From Acinetobacter brisouioides (GTDB lineage Bacteria; Pseudomonadota; Gammaproteobacteria; Pseudomonadales; Moraxellaceae), in the NCBI RefSeq assembly GCF_004331075.1, contig NZ_SJNX01000006.1, positions 186,001-250,000 on the forward strand: a stretch of 64,000 bases of DNA, written 5' to 3'. How positions within the stretch are numbered: the stretch's first letter is position 1; each line of letters opens with the position of its first letter. Shown in pieces: positions 46,342 to 55,516 of this stretch. The notes beneath the pieces are model-generated. The model searched no databases, was not told the origin of the DNA, and was given only the letters and a program-made list of their open reading frames with translations. The translations under genes and the position numbers were made by a program.

Positions 46342-46587
46342 ATGATATTAATCGCACAGCAACATCGATTTAATTACCAAAATCTTTCAGATATTCAACC
46401 TAAAGATATTATTTTTGCACGCAAGCGCTCTAAAATATCTCAAAATGAATTGGCAAGTATTTTAGGTATATCAGTCAGAACATTAGAAAGTTGGGAAAGA
46501 GGACACCGAAAACCCTCACGTGCAGCACAATCTTTACTCAGATTGTTTATTCGTGCACCTAATTTATTGGTCACTTATTTAACTTGA
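46342..46587 (+). CDS. Small XRE-type helix-turn-helix protein
   Basis: 81 residues: DIIFARKRSKISQNELASILGISVRTLESWERGHRKPSRAAQSLLRLF is a complete helix-turn-helix of the HigA/NadS or MqsA-like antitoxin type. GGGGTGG precedes ATG 46342. No toxin gene adjoins, so it may be an orphan antitoxin or a regulator. The 34-bp palindrome just upstream could be its operator. Confidence 0.75.
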   Translation: MILIAQQHRFNYQNLSDIQPKDIIFARKRSKISQNELASILGISVRTLESWERGHRKPSRAAQSLLRLFIRAPNLLVTYLT

Positions 46588-46591
46588 ACGC

Positions 46592-46626
46592 AAAAAAACA
46601 AATCACCCTCAGGTGATTTGTTTTTA
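46592..46626. terminator. Bidirectional terminator
   Basis: CAAATCACC-CTCA-GGTGATTTG (46599-46620), a perfect 9-bp stem with a 4-base loop, flanked by an A-tract and a T-tract. It lies between the converging HTH and CMD genes and should serve both. Confidence 0.88.
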
Positions 46627-46633
46627 TTGTAAA

Positions 46634-46975
46634 TTATTGATTATTAGTGAATTCTTCAAAAGCTTCAATCGCATTTGCCGCATACATGAGGGAAGGGCCT
46701 CCTCCCATATAAACTGCGACAGATAAGACTTCATTGAGCTCTTCTAAGGTCATTCCCATTTTAACAAGGCTGCGAGTATGAAAGCCAATACATCCATCAC
46801 AACGATTGGCAACCCCAATCGCAAGCGCAATTAATTCTTTGGTTTTAGCATCAATGACGCCTTCTTTCATGCTGCTTTGTGCTAATGCATTGAAACTCTT
46901 CATAGTTTCAGGAGAGTTTTGGCGAAGGGTTTTAATATTATTGGAAATATTGTGTGTAAGTTCAGTAAATTTCAT
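46634..46975 (-). CDS. Carboxymuconolactone decarboxylase (AhpD-like) family protein
   Basis: 113 residues with ELIALAIGVANRCDGCIGFHTRSLVKMGMT: the CxxC and following histidine of AhpD/CMD proteins, which act in peroxide or thiol redox chemistry. It lies 15 bp after a rhodanese gene on the same strand; this pair suggests a sulfur or redox-stress unit. The exact substrate is unknown. Confidence 0.85.
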   Translation of the reverse strand: MKFTELTHNISNNIKTLRQNSPETMKSFNALAQSSMKEGVIDAKTKELIALAIGVANRCDGCIGFHTRSLVKMGMTLEELNEVLSVAVYMGGGPSLMYAANAIEAFEEFTNNQ

Positions 46976-46990
46976 GACCGTTTCCGTTTG

Positions 46991-47410
46991 TTATTGAACG
47001 ATAGGGAAATTGGCATCTTGCCATGCTTGCATGCCGCCTTCGATAGAAAAAACGTTTGGAAAACCCATATTTTGTAGAGAAAGAGCAGCAAGTGCTGAGC
47101 GGCCGCCTGAGCGACAAATCAAGTAAATTTCATGCTGAGATAGCGCTTCTAAAGCCACTAAGGTCTCACAGTGCTGTAAAACAGAAGGGTGCTGGTGAAT
47201 ACGCATTTCTAAAACACCACGAGGCATATTTACCGCATGTTCAATATAACCTGCTTGATATTCATCAGGTTCGCGGATATCAATTAAGATAATATGAGGG
47301 TTACTGGTTTTTGATTTTAAATCTTGGATGGAGATTTCCTTGATTTTAGATTTAGCCTCATCAACCAATTGGTTTGAAGTTTTTATTTCCACTCCGCTTT
47401 TAAATATCAT
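46991..47410 (-). CDS. Rhodanese-like sulfurtransferase
   Basis: 139 residues, a single rhodanese domain with IDIREPDEYQAGYIEHAVNMP and the active-site loop ICRSGGRS containing the persulfide cysteine. An N-terminal extension of about 25 residues is probably cytoplasmic, since no signal peptide is seen. It is upstream of and probably co-transcribed with the AhpD-like gene. A sulfane-sulfur carrier role is likely; the acceptor is unknown. Confidence 0.88.
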   Translation of the reverse strand: MIFKSGVEIKTSNQLVDEAKSKIKEISIQDLKSKTSNPHIILIDIREPDEYQAGYIEHAVNMPRGVLEMRIHQHPSVLQHCETLVALEALSQHEIYLICRSGGRSALAALSLQNMGFPNVFSIEGGMQAWQDANFPIVQ

Positions 47411-48008
47411 TGTTGATTATTTAAACTAAATTATAGAGGTAAATATAACAGGATGAAAGATTATTTTTAATTTAAATTTCATTTGAATTGTTTCATGATT
47501 TTATTTTATCGATCTTGCGTTTTATGGCTATATATTTCAAATTTAATCAGGGAGAAAAACAAAGCGGGTGTAACAATATGAAAGAAACTTATTGAGAGAA
47601 ATTTTTTGATTATTGGCATAAGCTATTTTGCGAATAAGTCTGGTGGTTATGGCTCAGTCTAGTGTAGGAAATTGTATTTTCCCATGACTGGAGGTAAGGC
47701 GAGGATACTGGGAGCAACTCAGGTCAAATCATAAAAAAGCCCCAGCATTCTGTCGAGTTTTTTTGTATTGGGTTGCTCTGTAGAACTCCTGTCGTACAGT
47801 AGTGTCTTGGTGCGTATGTATATTTTTATTTAAGTATCCGAGACCAAGTCTTTCTAAATTAAAAAAGTCATCATAGTAATAGACTTCTTTTATAACTATT
47901 TAACTCTCTTTCTTTTTCCTCATAGGGATAAATAAAAGGGGCTTATGAAAGAAGCCTAATACGTAGATCAAGCAGACATGCTCAGATCACTTTGTCTTGA
48001 ATACAATA
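47411..48008. other. Gene-free region with hairpin and repeated motif
   Basis: About 600 bp. Around 47720-47790 there is an A/T-flanked terminator-like segment and then AACTCCTGTCGTAC, matching the AACTCCTGTCATAC of the elements at 23042 and (reversed) 42540. Only about 14 bp are clearly shared. The T-rich stretch at 47750-47766 may end a leftward transcript. No gene was recognised. Confidence 0.35.
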
Positions 48009-48365
48009 TTAAGAAAAGTCCAATTCCTTTTCAAATGCTTTCAGTTCAAAGCGAGCCATCGCTAAATTTGATTTTGGGCGATCTAAAACAAGATACAGAA
48101 ATAAGTTCTCATTGCTTTCAAGAGGACGAATCAAATGATATTGCTTACCTAAAGTAATTAAAATATCTTCAATATTATCATTTAATTGAAGTGCTTTCGC
48201 TATTTTTCGTTTTGAGCGGATTACTTCGGTATTGCCTGCTGCAGCAAGTTCTAAATCTATAGTTGTTCCTTGAACGGCTAAAGCTAAACCACTTTCACTA
48301 TCTACCAATGCGGCTGCAATAAAACCATCTATGCTAGTTAGACTATCTAAAACAATACGACTCAT
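48009..48365 (-). CDS. Roadblock/LC7-like protein (distal gene of GTPase operon)
   Basis: 118 residues: an N-terminal [29 protein letters not shown], a central [20 protein letters not shown] helix and [14 protein letters not shown], giving the alpha-beta-beta-beta-alpha pattern of roadblock/LC7 domains. It is last in a four-gene leftward operon, 46 bp after the 319-residue gene. In MglA/MglB and conservon systems such proteins control or sense a small GTPase. Weak similarity to the other roadblock protein of the operon makes a second regulator plausible. Confidence 0.7.
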   Translation of the reverse strand: MSRIVLDSLTSIDGFIAAALVDSESGLALAVQGTTIDLELAAAGNTEVIRSKRKIAKALQLNDNIEDILITLGKQYHLIRPLESNENLFLYLVLDRPKSNLAMARFELKAFEKELDFS

Positions 48366-48411
48366 TTTACTTTCTACCTTAAGTTAAGGGTTTCCCCATC
48401 AGAATATTGAT

Positions 48412-49371
48412 TTAAAGACCAAGTTTTTTACGCAGTTTTGTGAAAAAACTGCGAACTTGAACCAACTGACTTTGATCAGTTGGTTCATTATCTCTCATGA
48501 ATTTAGCCTCATGAGAAACAACATATGAACCCATTTTGAGCATATGACTAGTCGCAACAAATCTCATGATTTGTTGTTCTGGAATATTTAATCGATTGAT
48601 TACCATTTGAATCTGAGCGCCTTGGGCAAAACATGCTGCAATTTTTAATAGATTTCGACGTTCAGCGCCCTGTTCGAATTTTGGCCAAATCTGTAATTTA
48701 AAGTATTGATTGGCCTGAACCTCTGGAAGTTGAATATCCGTAGAACGATATGCCACTTCCCAAAGCCAACTACGTAAATCTTGTGCGGGTTGATTTTTGA
48801 TCGTCTCTTGCACAAAATGATTTGTGGCATAGGTTTGATTCAAGCTGTTGTCAAAAAAGATGATGGGATGAGATGGGTTGACCCAGACGCGCTCTGTCAT
48901 GGTGTCGACTAAAGCTAAGAATCCCCGATAGTCGAGTAACTGGATAAAACCATTTCGAGACAATAAGCATTGATTCAATATAGTCGTGGTAGCGACAGGT
49001 TTTTCTACAGTTGCAGAGGGGCGATTAATGGCATAATCCGAAGCGTAATCAAAGAATTTCTCTTGTATCCATGCACGTAAATCTTCTAGCTGCGTTACAG
49101 GATAAGATAAAGTGTCATCAACAATCATTCCCTGTTGTTCAGGAGCTCTAATCAGACGTAAGTACTGTATATGAATCTGTGAGAGAATTTTTTGAATGAT
49201 AGATGAAGCAAAAAAAGCATCGTTAACCATCAACAGGTCGATGTTTTTTTCAGAGATATTGACCCAACGTACTTCTACCCCATGTGGAATAGATAACAAT
49301 ATTTGGGTTTTAAACTGTTCAAGCACATGTGGACTAATCCCAAACACAGCAATATGTAAAAACTTTTTCAT
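48412..49371 (-). CDS. Unknown protein in GTPase/roadblock operon, with putative C-terminal helix-turn-helix
   Basis: 319 residues, no signal or membrane segment. The first about 110 residues (KKFLHIAVFGISPHVLEQFKTQI and so on) could be a degenerate receiver-like alpha/beta domain. The middle contains FIQLLDYRGFLALVDTMTERVWVNPSHPI. The end has ERRNLLKIAACFAQGAQIQMVINRLNIPEQQIMRFVATSHMLKMGSYV, a probable winged helix whose layout (ER...L..C/A.. then AxIxxxxxRLNIPxxxIxRF) recalls DUF742 of actinobacterial conservons. I do not recognise the family. The position between roadblock genes suggests it is a partner or output of the GTPase. Confidence 0.6.
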   Translation of the reverse strand: MKKFLHIAVFGISPHVLEQFKTQILLSIPHGVEVRWVNISEKNIDLLMVNDAFFASSIIQKILSQIHIQYLRLIRAPEQQGMIVDDTLSYPVTQLEDLRAWIQEKFFDYASDYAINRPSATVEKPVATTTILNQCLLSRNGFIQLLDYRGFLALVDTMTERVWVNPSHPIIFFDNSLNQTYATNHFVQETIKNQPAQDLRSWLWEVAYRSTDIQLPEVQANQYFKLQIWPKFEQGAERRNLLKIAACFAQGAQIQMVINRLNIPEQQIMRFVATSHMLKMGSYVVSHEAKFMRDNEPTDQSQLVQVRSFFTKLRKKLGL

Positions 49372-49481
49372 TTTCTAACCGTATTAAGCTATGTATCATT
49401 GCAATAAATCATATAAATTCATTTAAATGCAGTGAATTACGTGAAAATTAACAGTTACGTATTTTTCATATATGTAATCAT

Positions 49482-49907
49482 CTATATATGGATTTGAGCT
49501 AAAGATTCGGAAGTTTTTTTGATTGCATAGAGCATTTGCCCCATGAGAATATCAGGTGAGCCTACCGCTATAATCAGCATAGGATAGTGCGCATGCTCTA
49601 CACCTGTTAAAACCACATGCCCATTCTCCGCATTCAGTGAAAGAGTCTTGCAGCCGATTAAGTTGATTTCTGAAATGAAGGCGGACACCATGGCCAGAAT
49701 TGAGCTAGAGACGGCAGCAATTTTCCCACTATTTTCCAAGTTTTTTTTACTCGCCAACGCTAATTCAAAACCATCCGAAGAACACAGCATGACGAATTCA
49801 AGACCGCTTACATTATTTAAGAATTCTTGGATTTGCATACGGCCAGTTTCAATCAATGCTTGAGGAATCTGGCGTGAAAGCGTATTGGTATTCACTTGCG
49901 GACTCAT
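49482..49907 (-). CDS. Roadblock/LC7 domain protein
   Basis: 141 residues: QIQEFLNNVSGLEFVMLCSSDGFELALASKK, SSSILAMVSAFISEINLIGCKTLSLNAENGHVVLTGV and a closing helix, the clear roadblock/LC7 fold. It starts 3 bp after the GTPase stop, so the two are coupled. By analogy with MglB it may be the GTPase-activating partner. A shared complex is inferred from adjacency. Confidence 0.85.
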   Translation of the reverse strand: MSPQVNTNTLSRQIPQALIETGRMQIQEFLNNVSGLEFVMLCSSDGFELALASKKNLENSGKIAAVSSSILAMVSAFISEINLIGCKTLSLNAENGHVVLTGVEHAHYPMLIIAVGSPDILMGQMLYAIKKTSESLAQIHI

Positions 49908-49910
49908 CCT

Positions 49911-50453
49911 TTAAATCATTTCAATTGCGTGAGTTTCAATCGAAGCAATGAGTACTTCAACCATAAGTAGAACATCATTTTTTTGTCTGGCATCTATCGC
50001 AAATATTGGGTAACTGTAGTCGTGTAAACTCATCCAATCCCGATAAATCTTGAGCATTTGTTCATCGTGTTGATCGACATGAGTAATACCAATCACAATA
50101 TTTTGACTATGGCTTTCAAAAGCGGTGATATAGCTTTGTAAATCTTGCAAACGATTTGCACATGAATGATCAATTAAAATACTGACGCCAATTGCACCTT
50201 TGCAGACGATAGACCACATAAAATCAAAACGATCTTGGCCTGGGGTGCCATATAGTCCAATTTTAGTGTCATCCTCAAGTACGATTTCACCATAGTCGAT
50301 TCCTACCGTGGTGGAATATTTGCTATGCCTATTGATGTCAGTATTGATTGCTTCAGTTTCTATGACAGGAATGTCGGAGAGCGCTTTAATTGCTGCTGAC
50401 TTTCCAGCACCCATACTGCCGCCAAAAACAATTTTATATTGATGTAAAATCAT
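49911..50453 (-). CDS. Small Ras-like GTPase of the MglA/conservon type
   Basis: 180 residues. G1: GGSMGAGKS (11-19); switch I: TTVGIDYG (48-55); G3: YGTPGQDRF (68-76), where the usual DTAGQ aspartate is replaced by a YGTPGQ form seen in conservon-type GTPases; G4: THVD (124-127) instead of NKxD. No lipid-anchor motif. It heads a four-gene operon with two roadblock proteins and one unknown. Family and GTP binding are well supported; the cellular role, perhaps polarity, motility or signalling, is not known. Confidence 0.88.
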   Translation of the reverse strand: MILHQYKIVFGGSMGAGKSAAIKALSDIPVIETEAINTDINRHSKYSTTVGIDYGEIVLEDDTKIGLYGTPGQDRFDFMWSIVCKGAIGVSILIDHSCANRLQDLQSYITAFESHSQNIVIGITHVDQHDEQMLKIYRDWMSLHDYSYPIFAIDARQKNDVLLMVEVLIASIETHAIEMI

Positions 50454-51054
50454 ATATATACTCTCTTTCTATCAAGATTTAATAAGTTTTATATAAAATC
50501 TATTTGGTTGTTTTCGAACTAAAGCAGACACGATTTACCCCTATATTTAACCAACTGCTTTCGACTAGTAGGTGGAACAAACGAATGATGAATTAAAATT
50601 TAAAACATCGTCATATCTTGCAAATGGAGCTTATGGCTAGCAACAACGTGAATAAACTGTGAATTTATTTGATATTTTAAAAATTAATGTGATTTTTATT
50701 GGTATATGTAGCGGGATATTTCTTAAATCTATTTGGGTTTTTATTGGGTCGTGTTAAACATTCATCATTTCCACCAAGGATAATCACTGCCTAAAGCAGC
50801 AGTGTTTTCAAGACTTTGTTTAGCGTGTTAAGTCTCGTAGAAACCTTTCGATATCGTTTTAATTTTACACAAGTTTTCTTTGCCAAGTATCTGTTTTTAT
50901 ATAAATACTAGCCCATATGTGTATTTTTAAGTTTACCATGATTTTTCTTGGAAATGTTTGCTCTTGTCCCTGTTACTTTGAGCTGATTAAAGTATTGAGT
51001 CGTTAAGAACTGCTGATTATGCTGCAAATGTGAAACTGATACATTTCCATACCC
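50454..51054. other. Gene-free region upstream of GTPase operon
   Basis: About 600 bp, AT-rich, holding the leftward GTPase-operon promoter. ACTCTCTTTCT at the far left is the reverse of its ribosome region. I see no other gene, repeat or hairpin of note. Confidence 0.4.
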
Positions 51055-51807
51055 TTAACCAACAGCCAGATAACGAATCAGCAGGCTGATGCCTGAACAA
51101 AGGACCAAAATATAAATGAATTGAGTAAAGCGGCTTAAACTCATTTTTGCCATGATTTTTTTGCCAATATGAACGCCACAGAGCATACTGGGAATCAGCA
51201 GTATGACCAAGCCCAACAATGGTAAAGAATACAGTCCCATCAATAGACACAAAATTAGCCGTAGGCTGGTGCTGAGTGAAATGAGGACACTTTGTGTGGA
51301 TTGAATCTGTAGTTTGTTCGGGAGTTTTTGTTGTAAATATAGTGCATATAAAAACCCACCACTGCCAAATAATGCACCAAACAAGCCACCAAATAGCCCT
51401 ACTGGAATATGTAAATAGGCTCGGGAAGATGGATGAGAGATAGGCTTCTTGAACAATTGGTACAGGCTATAACCGATACAAAAAATGGCCATAAATAAGA
51501 GCAATAACATGGGTGGACGCGTAGCCAGCAGATAAATACCCAAACCTGCGCCGAGGCTCATAAATGGGAAAAGTTGCCGCACTTGATGGTATTCAACGCT
51601 TGACTGTAATTGATACCAGTTTTTGATAGAGGCAATTGCATCAAGAATCACGATCATGGGAATGATTTGATTCAGCGGCATATACAGACTTAACCACGGA
51701 GCGGCAATCAGTGTTGTTCCAAACCCAGAAAAACCAAAAACGATATAGGCGAGTAAAATAATAGGGAGATAAACCCAATTCCACTGCATAAATAACCAAT
51801 CAAACAT
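51055..51807 (-). CDS. TSUP (TauE/SafE) family permease
   Basis: About 250 residues, eight or so membrane segments, sulfite/organosulfonate exporter family. GFSGFGTTLIAAPWLSL at the start and GGLFGALFGSGGFLYALYLQ in the middle are the two repeated TSUP motifs. ATG 51807 is chosen because GAGGGA lies seven bases upstream; an open extension to 51837 adds ten unlikely residues. It is divergent from a LysR gene, with about 95 bp between the likely starts. Substrate unknown: sulfite, sulfoacetate or another small anion. Confidence 0.85.
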   Translation of the reverse strand: MFDWLFMQWNWVYLPIILLAYIVFGFSGFGTTLIAAPWLSLYMPLNQIIPMIVILDAIASIKNWYQLQSSVEYHQVRQLFPFMSLGAGLGIYLLATRPPMLLLLFMAIFCIGYSLYQLFKKPISHPSSRAYLHIPVGLFGGLFGALFGSGGFLYALYLQQKLPNKLQIQSTQSVLISLSTSLRLILCLLMGLYSLPLLGLVILLIPSMLCGVHIGKKIMAKMSLSRFTQFIYILVLCSGISLLIRYLAVG

Positions 51808-51901
51808 ATAAATCCCTCTTTTCTTTTTTCTGAGCATAAGGCACTCTTTCGATCTAATCTAATTCAAATTTTTGAATGAACGATCTAAAAAAGAGATCAA
51901 T

Positions 51902-52795
51902 ATGCCAAGCATGAAGCAATTGCAGTACTTAAAGAAAATTGTGGAGACAGGAAGTTATCATCAGGCTGCCGAGCAATTATTTATTGCACAGTCAGCATTG
52001 AGCCGCCAAATTTTGCTGCTTGAAGATGAACTGGGATTTCAAATTTTTAATCGGGAACTGCGACAAATTCGCTTAACGCCCGCAGGTGCCTATTTTTATA
52101 AAAAAACCAGTCAACTGTTACAGGCATTGCAGCAATCAACACTACAGGCACAAGAACTGAGTCAGGGAAAACAAGCCTATTTCACCTTGGCTCATTCTAG
52201 TAGTATTGGTTTATCTGAAATTTTTTTACAGAAAACCCAGCAGTTTGCCTTTACGCAACAGGTGAGTATGGAGATCGGTCAATATTCTTCAGAACAGCAG
52301 ATTGAACTGTTAACCAATCGTCAGTTGGATATAGGCATATTACGTTTGCCTGTGCTGACGCATGATTATGCTGAACTGGAACTGGTCGAATATCAGAAAG
52401 AACGCCTTTACGCTGTGTTGCCATCGCAACATGCGTTAGCAAACTGTGCGGTTTTACAGGTATCTGATTTAAAAAATGAGAAGTTTGTTTCTGTGCCGCA
52501 TCCTGAACGTGGCGGTATGAGTTATGTGTTACGCAGTTTATGTGTTGCTTCAGGATTTAACCCGCAACCCGCTGCGGTACGTTCACGTAAACGTATGCAG
52601 TTGATTTTGGTACAGCAAGGTTTTGGTGTAAGTATTATTGCTGAGTCTATGATTGATCGCACTCTCATGGCTGTAAATTATATTCCACTTTCAGATCAAG
52701 CTGCCTATGCCCAAGTGGTTATTGCGTACCATCGACAAGCCAGTCCACTGTTAAAAAATTATGTTCAGGACTTATGCGATGTTTCCAATTCATGA
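51902..52795 (+). CDS. LysR-family regulator
   Basis: 297 residues from ATG 51902; an extension to 51872 is possible. KQLQYLKKIVETGSYHQAAEQLFIAQSALSRQILLLEDELGFQIFNRELRQIRLTPAG is a standard LysR helix-turn-helix; the effector domain is CynR/BenM-like. It is divergent from the TSUP permease, which it probably controls. The inducer is unknown. Confidence 0.9.
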   Translation: MPSMKQLQYLKKIVETGSYHQAAEQLFIAQSALSRQILLLEDELGFQIFNRELRQIRLTPAGAYFYKKTSQLLQALQQSTLQAQELSQGKQAYFTLAHSSSIGLSEIFLQKTQQFAFTQQVSMEIGQYSSEQQIELLTNRQLDIGILRLPVLTHDYAELELVEYQKERLYAVLPSQHALANCAVLQVSDLKNEKFVSVPHPERGGMSYVLRSLCVASGFNPQPAAVRSRKRMQLILVQQGFGVSIIAESMIDRTLMAVNYIPLSDQAAYAQVVIAYHRQASPLLKNYVQDLCDVSNS

Positions 52796-53183
52796 GTTCT
52801 TGGATTTTAAATGTTTGAATATCAATCAACTAATTTAATCTAAATACAATATCTGCAAAAAATCGCAGGCGATGCGGCTTCATCAACACATAGAAATCAC
52901 CCAATATGAATCAGAGCTAAGGCTGTTAAGACGTAATTTAGTTGAGGGCTTCGTGAAGAATGCCTGTGGTAGAAGACAGCCTGATACCTGTTTGTACCTG
53001 ACTGATGTGAAATTATCTGACCATCATCTGATGATTTACATCGAAAATTGCCTTTCATCGGGATAAATGCTCAAAATTGATAGATGAGGGCGAGAAAGCC
53101 TTGTTTAAAATCAAAAAAATGTGAATACTCATGCCCGCAAAAATGCAAGCTTGCAAATTTTCTTTTGGGATTAGGCAAATACC
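52796..53183. promoter_or_regulatory. Upstream region of TonB receptor with palindrome
   Basis: 388 bp without a convincing gene. TGCAAGCTTGCA (53144-53155) is a perfect 12-bp palindrome with extra A/T symmetry around it, 30 bp before the receptor start, where an operator would sit. No canonical Fur box was found. Confidence 0.45.
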
Positions 53184-55358
53184 GTGAACACGTATCCATT
53201 TTCATTTTCTCGTTTACAACAGGCATTACTGGCTGTTAGCTCACTGTCATATTTGGGGCTGAGTCCAGTATTGGCACATGCTGAAGATGACCTTCAGCAA
53301 CTGGCAACTATTACCGTGTCGGCGAAAAAGTCACAGTCAGCGTATTATCAGCCCAAAGTCAATTTGTCGGGTTTTGTTCAGCAAAATATTGTTAATATTC
53401 CTGCATCTATCAGTACGGTGACTGCAGAACGCATCGCCGATCAGCATGCCAAAACGCTCACTGATGTGGTGAAAAATGATGCTGCAGTTGGTGATGGTTA
53501 TGCCGCGATTGGTTATTATCCAAACTTTATGATGCGCGGTTTTGCTTTAAATCTTGGATCGAGTTACTTACTCAATGGTAATCTGCTACGCGGTGAACAA
53601 AATGTCGCACTGGAAAATAAAGAGCAAGTTGAAGTTTTAAAAGGCATCAGTGCCATGCAAAGCGGCATGTCAACGCCAGGTGGAGTAGTCAACTATGTCA
53701 CCAAACGCCCGAAAGACATTCATTCTGTGACGGTTGAAACGGACAGTCATGCTGGTAATCGTGTTGCAACGGATTTTGGCGGTTTCCTCGGTGAAGATCA
53801 GCAGTTTGGCTATCGTATCAATCTCGCCAAGGAAGAAATGCACCCTTATGTTGAACATGCCAATGGGCAGCGTGTGTTTGGCTCTCTGGCTTTGGACTGG
53901 AAAATTTCAGACCGTTCAAAACTCGAATTTGATATCGAATCGCAGCGCCAACGCCAACGCTCTGTCCCAGGTTATCAGTTACTTGGTGGCACCACTGTAC
54001 CAAGTGGTATTAGTTGGGATCGCCTGTTGGGTTATCAAAGCTGGGGTAAACCTGTCACTGATGACAGTTTAAATGCCAGTTTAAAATATATTTACCAGAT
54101 CAATGATAACTGGACGGCTCATCTTACGGCTTCACAAAGCCGTGCAGTGATTGATGATTATTCTTCATTCCCATATGGTTGCTATTATAGTAGCGTTTGT
54201 CAGGTTACAGGTTTAGGCAATACCTTTGATCCAAATGGGAATTATGACATTTATGATTACCGCAGCCCCAATGACACTTATTTGACCAATCAGTTTAAAG
54301 CAGGGTTAAACGGAAAATTTGATACAGGAACGTGGCTGCATACGGTGAGTTTGGAACTGTCACAGACCTATAAACGCCATGCGCAATATAATGCGATTAA
54401 TGAATGGGTTGGTACAGGTAATATTTATAGCAATAGTGCGACCTATAGTCCTACGACTGCCACTTTGGGTAATCATTACAAATCTTTAGAAAGCCAGCAA
54501 ACAGTATTAAACTTGCTTGATCAGATCGACTTTAATTCACAGTGGTCGGTCTTGCTTGGTGGGAAGTTGCTACATTTAAATGAAAATGCTTATGCTGCTG
54601 ACGGCAACAATATCCGTGATACCAATTTTGACCGTTTCCTTCCGCAACTTGCACTGATGTATCAACCTTGGGAACGTACTCATGTGTATGCTTCTTATGC
54701 CAAAGGTTTAAGTGATGGTGGGCAAGCGCCTTGGTATGCCAATAATGCTTATGCGACTTTGGCACCCGTACATTCGACCCAGTATGAGTTGGGGATTAAG
54801 CAGCAGTGGAAAGCGTTACTCTTTACCGCAGCAGTGTTTGACTTGAAACAGGACAATCAATATACCAATACTGCGGGTGATTATGTCACTGATGGTCAAC
54901 AGCACAATGTTGGTTTAGAACTGGGTCTACAAGGTCGTTTAAACCAAAACCTAGACATCACTTCCACTTTAGCCCTGACTCGTTCGCGCCTCGCAGGCAT
55001 ACAAACGGCTGAGTACCAAGGGCATCAGACCCAAAATGTACCAACCGTACGCTTTGCCAGCCACTTGTCTTACCAAGTACCACAGATTGATGGACTAAGA
55101 TTATTGGCAGGCATGCAGTACAGCAGCAGTAAATATGCAAACAAATCGGGTACAGTCAAAGTGCCAGGCTATAGCATATTTGATGCGGGTACAGCCTATA
55201 ATTTCCGTGCCTATGGTTATGACAACACGCTTCGACTCAATATTGACAATTTGTTCAATAAAAAATACTGGCGTGATGCAAGCAGTTTCTTTGGAGACGA
55301 CTATTTGTTCCTCGGTGCGCCTCGTACAGCGCAATTGTCATGGACTGTGAATTTCTAA
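53184..55358 (+). CDS. TonB-dependent siderophore-type receptor
   Basis: 724 residues starting with GTG 53184. A signal peptide (about 32 residues, ending VLAHA) is followed by DLQQLATITVSA, a TonB-box-like segment (ITVSA), then the plug domain (FVQQNIVNIPASISTVTAERIADQ, PNFMMRGFALN, GGVVNYVTKRPK) and a 22-strand barrel ending DNLFNKKYWRDA and SWTVNF with a C-terminal phenylalanine. It is the FhuA/FpvA-like class for ferric siderophores. No siderophore genes adjoin. An intact terminator follows, so it is transcribed alone. The ligand is unknown. Confidence 0.9.
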   Translation: MNTYPFSFSRLQQALLAVSSLSYLGLSPVLAHAEDDLQQLATITVSAKKSQSAYYQPKVNLSGFVQQNIVNIPASISTVTAERIADQHAKTLTDVVKNDAAVGDGYAAIGYYPNFMMRGFALNLGSSYLLNGNLLRGEQNVALENKEQVEVLKGISAMQSGMSTPGGVVNYVTKRPKDIHSVTVETDSHAGNRVATDFGGFLGEDQQFGYRINLAKEEMHPYVEHANGQRVFGSLALDWKISDRSKLEFDIESQRQRQRSVPGYQLLGGTTVPSGISWDRLLGYQSWGKPVTDDSLNASLKYIYQINDNWTAHLTASQSRAVIDDYSSFPYGCYYSSVCQVTGLGNTFDPNGNYDIYDYRSPNDTYLTNQFKAGLNGKFDTGTWLHTVSLELSQTYKRHAQYNAINEWVGTGNIYSNSATYSPTTATLGNHYKSLESQQTVLNLLDQIDFNSQWSVLLGGKLLHLNENAYAADGNNIRDTNFDRFLPQLALMYQPWERTHVYASYAKGLSDGGQAPWYANNAYATLAPVHSTQYELGIKQQWKALLFTAAVFDLKQDNQYTNTAGDYVTDGQQHNVGLELGLQGRLNQNLDITSTLALTRSRLAGIQTAEYQGHQTQNVPTVRFASHLSYQVPQIDGLRLLAGMQYSSSKYANKSGTVKVPGYSIFDAGTAYNFRAYGYDNTLRLNIDNLFNKKYWRDASSFFGDDYLFLGAPRTAQLSWTVNF

Positions 55359-55384
55359 GACTCTAATTCACTTCAAGTATTCGG

Positions 55385-55419
55385 AACTGCTTGAGCTGTT
55401 TGGCTCAAGCAGTTTTTTT
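55385..55419 (+). terminator. Rho-independent terminator of TonB receptor gene
   Basis: AACTGCTTGAGC and GCTCAAGCAGTT form a perfect 12-bp stem with a TGTTTG loop, followed by a run of T. Confidence 0.92.
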
Positions 55420-55516
55420 ATTTTGGGTCATTTAATCCAATGCTTGAACTAAAAATCGCACTTAAAATCCTGTTACACTCAAATATGCCAGATTTGCATA
55501 AAATTACAGGATAGTG

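Noticed and set aside
52872..53066. 64-codon open frame before the TonB receptor
   Set aside because: Only a weak ribosome site and no recognised motif; it may be a small protein, but support is too thin to list.
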